Positions 55,500-64,000 of a stretch of 64,000 nt of DNA are shown here, piece after piece. Source of the stretch: Pseudocercospora fijiensis CIRAD86. Its lineage: Eukaryota; Ascomycota; Dothideomycetes; Mycosphaerellales; Mycosphaerellaceae. The notes below the pieces were generated by a model, which saw only the letters and a list, made by a program, of their open reading frames with translations, had not been told where the DNA came from and ran no database searches. The translations under genes and the position numbers were made by a program. Within the stretch, counting starts at the first letter, position 1; each line of letters opens with the position of its first letter. The stretch covers positions 1 through 64,000 of the forward strand of contig NW_006921556.1 in NCBI RefSeq assembly GCF_000340215.1, written 5' to 3'.

Positions 55500-57840
55500 T
55501 AGGCTATTAGCTACTATCTCTTTTATTAGAGTATATTATACTATAGTCTTCCTTTGCTACTATAGACATCTAACCTTATTGAAGCTAATACTAACATATT
55601 TTATTTTCTTATAGGGGTAGGTATCTGTAATAAGGATTAAAGCTACTTAGTTATTATCTATAAGCTAAACAGGTCCGGGTTTGGTTGCTAAATTAGAGTT
55701 TCCTTCTATTATTAGTTAAAATAAGCACTCTCCTAAGCCCTAAGTATAGTCTATCTCCCCTAGGAGCACTACTAGGAACTAAGAATGCTTTGTATATATA
55801 TTTATTGCTATATACTTAGCTTCTATAGTTAATATAGCTGCTAACTTTTGCTTTTTGCTTGTCTAGGAAACTAGTAATCTCTAGAGAAAGCAAATGCCTT
55901 TAAGGATTGAAACTCTACCTACCTAGCCTATTATATAGTTAGAGTCTAAGTATTCTATTAGCTTTCCTCTATCCCTCCTAAATATTAAACCTAGGCTTAG
56001 GAATAATCTTATGTATCTAGCTACTTTCCTAAGTACCTTTAAATGTCTCTCTAATAGATCTAATAAATATAGGTAAAGTCTTCTAAGGGCAAAAGCAATA
56101 TTAGGTATTGTTATAGCTACTAGCTATATATAGATACTATTTCAGCCTTAGTGCCTAGTCTTATTATGCCTTTCTTTATCTAAGGTATCCTTAGGCCCTT
56201 CTTGTTGTCTAGTAGTAACAAGGTTGAACAGACTATTTCTTTACTTATTCTTAAATTCGTAAGGTTTTAGTAGATATAGTATGCTTAGTATAGCTTTGTA
56301 GTACTATAAGATCTGTCTCTAGTAGGCTTTGTTCTAAGAACCTTAGGTAGCTTACCTAGGTCTTTTGTCTTAAGGACATTACTTAATTCTTCTTAAACTA
56401 AAGGACATCCTATAGCCTTAGTACTATAATAGGTATGTTCTCTACATAAGCTAGAACTACTAGATTCTGTCCTTTATAGACAAGCAAATATAGGTCTACC
56501 TCCGATAAATAGAAACCTATTTCCTCTAGCTTTAAGATATATAGTCTACTCTAGACTTTTACTTCTTGTTCTGAGCTATATAAGCTATTTAGGCATTTAG
56601 GGCTATACCTTTAGGAATTTCTACTTATATTAGGGGAACTATAAAGATATCTTCTTATCGGGTACTCCTAGTAAATACATCGTTAATATATGCTTAGTAT
56701 AGTCCTAAATTATTATTATATATAGTAGCTATAATTACTCTAAGTGTATTATATCTAGCTCTTAGAGTAAATATCTCTTAGAAGTTAATCCTAAATCTCT
56801 AAGAGAAACCTACTATAGATAGTCTTACTTTAAACATATTAATTAATCTACTAATTAGTCTCTTTATACCCTATACCTACTCTAATATAACTAGATTCGG
56901 CGCTCTTAGTAGAACTACCTATTTCTAGGTACAGTTACTTTCGATTATTATTAGTTCTTTCCTAATTGCTTCTTCCTATATATAACCCTATTTCAGATCT
57001 TATATCGCCTTTTAATAGATCTTCGGGGTTAGGGTTTCCTATTAATATATAATTCCTAGTATAATAGTAGGGAATACAACCTTGCTAGTATATATTAGAA
57101 GCTTATCTACCTAACCTATACCTAGATCTAAGTCTTTTATTGCATAGATAATAGCCCTATAGTGCTTTAGTTCTAGCCTTCTAGGAATTTGCTGTCTTCT
57201 AATCCTTCTAGTCTCTTCTATAAAGTTAGTCTTATAACTATAATATATATTCCGTCCTTTCTTAACTCTTTATTAGATGCTAATCTCCTTCTCTTCAAAT
57301 TCTCCTTATAAGTATAAGTCTCCTAGCTATCCTACTAAGGTTTCGCCTAGCCCTAGTTTAGAGCCTACTATTTATTTATTTTTTGTTTTGTTCTAGATTG
57401 CTTTTTAATAATACCCCCGGGGTGTTGTTAGTAACTAACCGATATTTACTTACACCCTTTAGTAGTACAGCTAGTTAGATATATAATAGCTTAGGGTTTT
57501 AGAACTAGTTTCTTATTTCTTACTAGCCTACTAACTAGGTTTCTCGCTAGAGCTTAGCTTAGCTAGTTAAGTCTAGGATATTTATCCTCTATATTCTTCA
57601 CTTTCCTATTTATAAACTAGATAGTAGTATTATAAGCTCTTATAGCCTTTATATTAGGCCTGTCTAATAGCTGTATTATATGTATATTAGGTATTTATCT
57701 AAGCAATATAGCGTCCTTGCCTCTATTTATTATCTTATTTAATTTGATTCTAATAGACTAAGATTCAGGATCTATATATATAACTACTCTATATCCCGAA
57801 ACCTTAAAGTGCAATATAGAGGGTCTTAGGGTTTACCTAA
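55500..57840 (-). pseudogene. Ty1/copia retrotransposon pol relic (IN end, RT, RNase H)
   Basis: Read on the minus strand: an integrase C-terminal segment at about 57830-57620 (PSILHFKVSGYRVVIYIDPE); a linker with SYKEA-like PKIYQKAIQDLKQGY; the reverse transcriptase start EEAIRKELIIIE at about 56970; KVRLSIVGFSQRFRINFQEIFT and ARYNTLRVIIATIYNNN (copia RT motifs VARYxTLRVLLAL); RNase H with LAAILTIEAKYIAI (LSTTEAEYIAL) at about 55840, then LIDNNQVALILITDTYPYKK (DNQAA...). Integrase core, protease and gag are missing because the element is cut at about 57840. It is AT-rich and CpG-poor, so older or differently mutated than its neighbours. Confidence 0.85.
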
Positions 57841-57889
57841 ACTAAAAACGCCTCCTAACGAGTAGATTTAAAACACAAGACCTAACGAT

Positions 57890-60800
57890 ATACCCGATTT
57901 TTAAAGCTTAGTATAGAAAGAGATCGCCGCTACGCGCGAGTAACTAGATTATACCTATACTACCGACCTGGAACTACTCGCTAACCTACTTTAAGCTTAC
58001 AAAGACGCTACTTACTTCCTCTCCGTCTCTCGTACTAGCCTTAGTACTACTCTTAACGACGCGAATACCTCTATCGTAGAAAAAGAAGATGAGATAGGCC
58101 GCCTTTAGTCGTAGCTCGCCTTTACTCGCTTAGGCGCTGCGATACCTACCTCGTACCTATTTACGCCTACTACTAATAAGAGTAAGAAACTTAGCGATCT
58201 AGAACGCTTTACTAGTAAGCGTAAAGTATACGAAGACTATAAGATATAGGTTAAAATCCGCTTCTTTACTAACGCCGACTAAACTTAGATAAGCGTAAGT
58301 AAGTATATAAGACCTACTAAAAATACTACGCTGCCTTTTAATACGAGATTAGGTACGTAGAGTACCCCCGGACGTCGCTAAGTAGATCTTAGTACGTCGT
58401 CTTAGCGAAGAAATAATATTATAAGTCCGCGATAAAGATATAGGGACTCTAAACATTACCGAACTATACGCCTTACTAATACGTATTAATAATATAACTC
58501 GGAATTTGCGAAAATTACAGTTAACTAAGGAGGCGCCTATACGAACGCTAGATGCTTTATATTACCGTTCGCTACGCTACCGTTGAAACTAAATACTCCT
58601 TAGACGCCGGCTTCTATACTAGCTTCCGCTATAGCTCTAACTCCGCTAGGCGCCTAGCCTACCGCCGAACTAATAAATTTAAGCGCTACCTCGCCTAGTG
58701 CCTATTTACGTACCCCCTTAGTTAATAGTAAGCTTTTAGAAGAAGAAAAGTAGCACCGTCGTACTATAGGAGAATATATCTACTATAGTATAAAAGGTTA
58801 TATTACTCGCCTCTATATATCTCTTATCGGTCGGCTAAATACGCTAACGATATAGCGAGTCGCCGCCGCTAATATAACGACTCTAGATACGCCTTCGCTA
58901 GCTAGCGCTACTCTAAGAGGCTAGGGAAAAGCTTAAACTATATATATAGTCGCTTATAAGGTTTATTCGTCTCGAAATTAAAGAGTATTGGCTACTACCT
59001 TCCCTTTCTCTAGCTCGGCTATAGAGAAAGAGTTAGGTTACTAGCCTTTCGTAGTAGAAACGTTAATAGGAAATTAAAAGTAATTACTAAAACTATAGCT
59101 CTTATTAATAACAGCGTAACCGGCTACTTATTTATAGATTACGACTATACGAGAGAGCTTAGCTTAACGTTCTAAAACCTTACATACGCTCGGGAGTTAG
59201 AGATATTTAACAGTACGACCGCGGCCGCCGGTAAGGTAATCTAGATCTACTACTTATTTATTACTATCGGCCTATATATCTAATATATTATATTTTTCCT
59301 TACGAAACTTCTAAAGACTTACCCCGTTATTCTAAGTCTCCCTTAGCTTAAAAAACACAACCCGGTTATCGACTAGGCCTCCGAATCTCTATCCTTTACG
59401 AGTAAGCACTACGTAGAGTACTACCTTAGCGAATTTAGCTCTATCCCCGAAACTTCCTAAGATCGTACTATATTCGCTATTAGCGCGGTTGCCTTCTCGC
59501 GTCTTACCTACTATAAACGTACTTAGATCTTTACTACTACGATATAGGATATTAAAAAAGCTATACGAAAGTTTAACGAGGAGCCGACGGATCTAAAAAC
59601 GAAACTACTAAAAGAGTACTAATATATATTCTACTAGTTTTCGAAGAAGAACGCTAATATTCTACCGCCGTACCGGCGGGATACTAACTATAAACTCGAG
59701 CTAACTAACGGTAAGCCGCCGCCGTACGGCCCTCTCTACTCTATATCTCGAGACGAGCTCCTTATACTAAAGAAATACCTAGAGGATAACTTACGAAAGG
59801 GCTTTATCTATCCTAGTTCCTCGGAAGCCGCCGTACTAGTTACGTTTGCTAGAAAACCCGGCGGAGGTCTCCGTTTCTACGTAGAGTACCGGAGCCTTAA
59901 CGCCTTAACGAAAGAAAGACCGATACTCGATTTCTCGTATAAACGAAACCCTCGAACGCCTTTCTAAGGCTCGCTAGTTTACTAAGCTTAACGTAATTGC
60001 TACTTTTAACGCGATCCGTATTACTAAAGGAGACAAGTAGCTAACGGCTTTCCGAACCTATTATAGCCTTTTCGAATACCTAGTTTTGCTATTTAGACTC
60101 TATAACGGGCCTAGTACGTTCTAAGCCTAGGGTAACTAGACGCTTAAGGAATTTTTAGACGTCTTCGTTTTAGTATATATAGACGATATCTTAACATATA
60201 GTAAAACGAAAGTAGAGCACTACGAATATATTAAAAGAGTATATTAGAAACTCGAAGAAGCCGGACTAAATATCGATATTAATAAATGCGAGTTCTATAA
60301 GTAAGAGGTAAAGTCTCTCGGCCTTATCGTCTCTTTAGAAGGTATCTAAATAGATCCCGGCAAAACCGAAGCTATTCTAAACTAGAGAGTGCTATAAAAC
60401 GTAAAAGAAGTCTAAGGTTTTCTCGGTTTTACTAACTTCTACTAGAGATTTATACGGAATTTTAGCGGAATCGCCTTTTATAGCACTTATATAGAAGGGT
60501 ATTAAGTTTAAGTAGTCTCTAGCCTATTAAGAAGCCTTCGACTAGGTACGATAAAGTTAGAGTTAGGCCGATTCTATAGTACTTTAACTTCGATAAAGAA
60601 ACGCGTTTAGAAACCGATACTTCTAATAGTACGACTAGCGCCGTTCTTCTTTAGAAAGCGACCCTAGAAGACATATAGCTACTCGTAGCCTATCTTTCTA
60701 AGAAAATGTCCTCTATAGAATATAATTACGATATATATAATAAATAACTCCTAGCGATCGTTAAGGCCTTTAAAGAGTAGCGCCCGGAGCTCGAAATTCC

Positions 60801-61450
60801 GAATCGCTAATCTAGGTTAGCTTAGATTATAAGAACCTTATCTACTTTCTAAAAAGCAAAATCCTTAGCCGTAGGCAAGTACGCTAGAGTAAGTTTCTTT
60901 TATAGTTTAACTTCGTAATTTAGTATATATCCGGTAAAGCAAACTTATAAGCCGACGTACTTACTAGACGTAATAGAGACTTACCCTTAGATCGAGGCCC
61001 GTAGCGCGAAGAATAGTCTATCCTTAAAGACTATAACCTTAGCTAAGAGCTATACGAGCTCCTCGGAGACAGCTTTACTAGCTTAGAACCTCTTATAGTA
61101 TCCTTCGTCCTAATAGCCGCTTTTGCCTTTCTAGGCGAAAATAATAGCTCGGACGACGAGGATACGAGTTTAGAAAGTTTAGATAGAAACTAGAAAAGTA
61201 AGAAGGAAGTATAAGACCTCCTCGAGCCTACTTAGCTTAAGTAGTAGCTAATAACGGTATATACCGAAGACGCTTTCGCTAAGGGCCTAATCTACGCTCT
61301 ATAGAACGAAAAATAGCTATACGAAAATTTCTCGCTTTCTAAATACTAACTCCGCGGAACTCTAACCTAAGCGCCGTATATAACGGTAATATATATAAGG
61401 AGGACAGAGTAGGTCTACCGGAACCGGAGATTACGAGACACGAATTCTAT
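57890..61450 (+). pseudogene. Ty3/gypsy retrotransposon relic (gag-PR-RT-RH, no integrase seen)
   Basis: Plus strand. A gag-like region at about 58100-58900 (SYLFTPTTNKSKKLSDLERF); a protease-like piece at about 59105-59150 (INNSVTGYLFIDYDY, for DSGAxxxFI). RT from about 59600 has NILPPYRRDTNYKLEL, GKPPPYGPLYSISRDELLIL, KYLEDNLRKGFIYPSSS, GGGLRFYVEYRSLN and YIDDI (60176-60190), then NIDINKCEFY and VQGFLGFTNFYQRFIRNFS. RNase H at about 60590-60800: ETDTSNSTTSAVLLQ, YLSKKMSSIEYNYDIYNKQLLAI. FVIQYISGKANLQADVLTRR follows at about 60910. An acidic region runs to about 61370, and no integrase zinc finger or DDE core follows. Breaks are TAG/TAA plus frameshifts. LTRs were not located. Confidence 0.9.
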
Positions 61451-61750
61451 TATTAGCACCTTCTACTATTTTAAATCTTAGTAAACAAACTACGCGTTTC
61501 CTCTCGCCCTTACTACCCTCTAACCTCGCTATCGCTACGCTATAATAATAAAGCTAAAGCCTACGTATAGTATAGCAATATCGCTTAATTTAAGGTGTTG
61601 TTATCGTTACTACCGCACTACTACGACCGCCGCCGCTGCCCTATTCTACGCGTTTCTCGACCTCTTGCTACTATTGCTACGCGTTACTTAAGTAAGTAAA
61701 TACTAGGGTATAGACGACGTGTCTTATAGCAACCGATTATAAGAGCTTAT
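61450..61750. other. Junction between gypsy relic and Mutator-like relic
   Basis: CCGCCGCCGCTGCC-rich patch at about 61630 and no recognised coding. It may contain the eroded end of either element. Confidence 0.4.
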
Positions 61751-64000
61751 CGGTATAGTTGCTATCTAATATAGCTATAGACGTAATAGTGCTAGCGGTA
61801 CCTAAAGGCCGAGTAACTAAACCTCTATAACTAGCTTAGCGACTAAGAGGGCAATAATAGGGTCTATAGCCGCCTATATTTGAGACAACTACTTAGTAAG
61901 TGCTTTGTCGGCTATATCGTCGTCTATACTATTAGCTAACTCGTTACAAAGGTTATAGAAGCGCTCTCGGATATTAAACACCTACTCCTTTATCTCGATA
62001 GCACGTCGCTCTAGTCTTGTTATTGTCTCCGGCTCTAGGTTAATAATAATACGCTCTCGAGTAAAGTACAACTTAAAGCCGCTCTCTTACTAACCCTATA
62101 TCTACGTAGTATAGTCTTTAGCGGAGAGGTTGTTATAGAGCTTGTTCTATATATAGATATAGCGGCATATAATCTAATACTTCCGGTAGAAGGCGTACTC
62201 GTAGAAGTTATAGTTGTCGAGGTCTCTAATATCGCTAGTATTAAATTCTAGCTTACCGAGCGCAATCTCGGCGGCAATAAGTGCCTAAACAGGGTAAGGA
62301 AGCGGCTTTAACTACTTCTAAGAGTAGACAATTAGGTGCATCTTTAAGCGGAAGCTATAAAGGGCAATATTAGCCCTATAGTCGAACCTATTCGCTATAT
62401 TGTCGACGTAGATAGTAATGCCCTTTAGTAAGAACGCCGCTATAGCGCGTTTAAGGTCTCCCTTCTTTAGATAAGAATATAGGCCTTCTAATAGATTAGT
62501 AGTCTTAATCTGTATATATAGAGGTAAGTGTTCTCGTATAAAATTAGCCTATATTCGCTTAGTCTTAACAAACTCGTTCTTAATGTATTTAAGCTGTTCT
62601 CGCTTAGGTTAGCCGTAGAGGTCGCGCGGAAGGGCGTTAATAGCTTTATTTATCGAGTCGTTACAACTAGGCTCTATTCTTCTAAATTTTAATGCGACTA
62701 GTATATAATCTAGTATCTTCTTATATCTGTCGGCCTTAAAGCGCTTGTAGAGTATAGCATCGACGTGCTTATAGTAGAGATAATAGGTTACTTCTGTCTT
62801 ACCTGCAATAAGGCCTAGAAACGCGATATTAACCGCCCGCTATTTAGCTCCGCTATCGTCTATAATCTAGTACCTAGAAGTCTACCGTATACTATTTTCT
62901 CGACACTATCTCTTAGCGACAAGTATATATAATAATATAATGTTGCCGTCTTTGTATTCCGTAAGAAAATAGAAGGGGCAGCGCTAAGAACCGGTAGTAT
63001 CGCGTACTATAATAGTAAATAGCTTCTAAACTAAGAAATTTGTCTTATAAGTCGAATCTATTAAACAAAGCTGCCTATATTTTTATAGAAGCTCTAGTCT
63101 TTTAGGTTTAGTAAATACGTATCTAATAGTATTAGCGCTACTTTAATAATGCTTAGTTTCGACGTATTCGTATAGGTATTATGCTATTATTGTTATAAGT
63201 TAGTATTCGAGGAAGATTCTAAATACAGAAAATAGATAGGATAATATCGGAGAAAGGGTAGTCTCGCGCTAATTGGCTACTTAGAGAGTGCGCTAAGACA
63301 TACGCTAAACCGCTTTTAGATACTTAGCGGTTATATATCTAATTCTTAATACTTCGAGGAAATAACAACTTATACTCTAATAACTAATCTCTTAACTCTA
63401 ATAACTATACCGAGGTACTTAATCGACCGCTAGTATACCGGATATTAGGGTATGCTTTACGGAAGCCTCGAGCGCTATTAAGAACGTATATTCGCTTAAA
63501 ACTAAGGCCTCCGGAAGCCTTAAGAACCTTATATTGCCTAGGGGCGCTTTTGCCTATTATATTGTCCTTTACCTCTACCGCCCTATAGCTCTTTTACCTC
63601 TCCTTACTAACTACCTTCCGCTAGAAGGAGTTTAACTTGTTACGATTAGAAACCTCGAGAGAATAGTTATAAGGCGCCTAATCCCTACTTTAGTACGAAA
63701 ACTAGTATTTAACTAGTTTAATACGCTTAAACTCCTTCTTACTATTCTTAACGAGGTTTCTAGTAGTATTAGTCTCGTTATAGGGCTTATATAATACCTT
63801 AACCTTTAGGCGCGCCTTATAGAGGTTACAGTTCTTATTAGTATTACAAAGCCTCTTATTATTCGACTTCTTCGACTTATTAGCCTATAAGGCGCGCTAT
63901 TTGCGACTAAGGCGATACTTAAAGCTAAAGATACGTATATACTTAGAGGCGGATATAAGGTAAGCGCTATTAGTATACTATACGTTATTAATTAATAGCT
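61750..64000 (-). pseudogene. Mutator-like (MULE) transposase relic, 5' end beyond the window
   Basis: Minus strand. The N-terminal part at 63950-63430 is Lys/Asn-rich with APYNYSLEVSNRNK (HNHPL-like) at about 63670. The catalytic region begins LIDSTYKTNFL (MULE motif; first Asp at 63056-63058), then IIVRDTTGSQRCPFYFL and YKDGNIILLYILVAKR. IIDDSGAKQRAVNIAFLG (about 62860) would carry the second Asp, followed by LYYKHVDAILYKRF. Next come REHLPLYIQIKTTNLLEGLYSYLKKG (about 62535-62460; T-T-N-x-x-E-G-x-x-S-x-L-K, third acidic residue) and FDYRANIALYSFRLK. The C-terminus is helical. Interruptions are TAG/TAA. Terminal inverted repeats were not found. Confidence 0.8.

Noticed and set aside
1..64000. 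Alternative genetic code (TAG/TAA = Gln, as in ciliates), since most frames read well with Gln at stops.
   Set aside because: Conserved Trp positions in the transposase also became TAG, and His and Cys motif residues became Tyr. TpG/CpA are depleted even in non-coding repeats. RIP explains all of this; a code change does not.
1..64000. tRNA or rRNA genes.
   Set aside because: No cloverleaf with conserved GTTCRA-type arms and no rRNA core sequences were noticed by eye. A covariance-model scan was not possible.

Overview
The window looks like gene-poor, accessory-type DNA from a filamentous ascomycete fungus (Pezizomycotina) that has been heavily damaged by repeat-induced point mutation (RIP). 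CpA and TpG are strongly depleted, TpA is in excess and CpG is mostly retained. Long reading frames on both strands are broken almost only by TAG and TAA, where Gln (CAG/CAA) or Trp (TGG) would be expected. His and Cys are often replaced by Tyr in recognisable motifs. I found no intact protein gene longer than about 125 codons. Nearly every coding entry is therefore a pseudogene whose ends are approximate, read by following a frame through TAG/TAA.

Layout. 1.1-6.1 kb: a very large unknown gene relic (+) facing a small basic-tailed relic (-). 6.8-16.7 kb: three tandem related gene relics (A, B, C), each with an acidic C-terminus ending in the same residues and a homologous 3' module. 16.9-22.6 kb: an unknown relic, a Ser-rich C2H2 zinc-finger relic and a 2EXR-like (LPAELRNEIY-type) relic. 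25-33.2 kb: three more unknown relics, one with an acidic repeat domain and a basic tail. 33.4-38.4 kb: a decayed Argonaute gene with recognisable MID and PIWI domains, bracketed by two direct copies of one TIR element. 38.5-44 kb: several unknown relics. 44.2-48.0 kb: an inverted-repeat element carrying a Tc1/IS630-type transposase (-), with a 322-base assembly gap. 48-52.3 kb: two unknown relics. 53.7-64 kb: nested retrotransposons and DNA transposons (Ty1/copia -, Ty3/gypsy +, Mutator-like transposase - running off the end).

The main unexplained signal is a recurring non-coding module found just downstream of otherwise different genes. It has a roughly 52-bp imperfect palindrome (pal-A, arms like AGTAGGTATATTAAT) followed 70-150 bp later by a near-perfect 25-bp palindrome (pal-B, arm TTTCGCTAGGAC). 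Six full pairs and two single halves were seen. It may mark one family of mobile or cargo genes, but its function is unknown to me.

The genes no longer work together as a system. The window records repeated insertion, tandem duplication and RIP inactivation.
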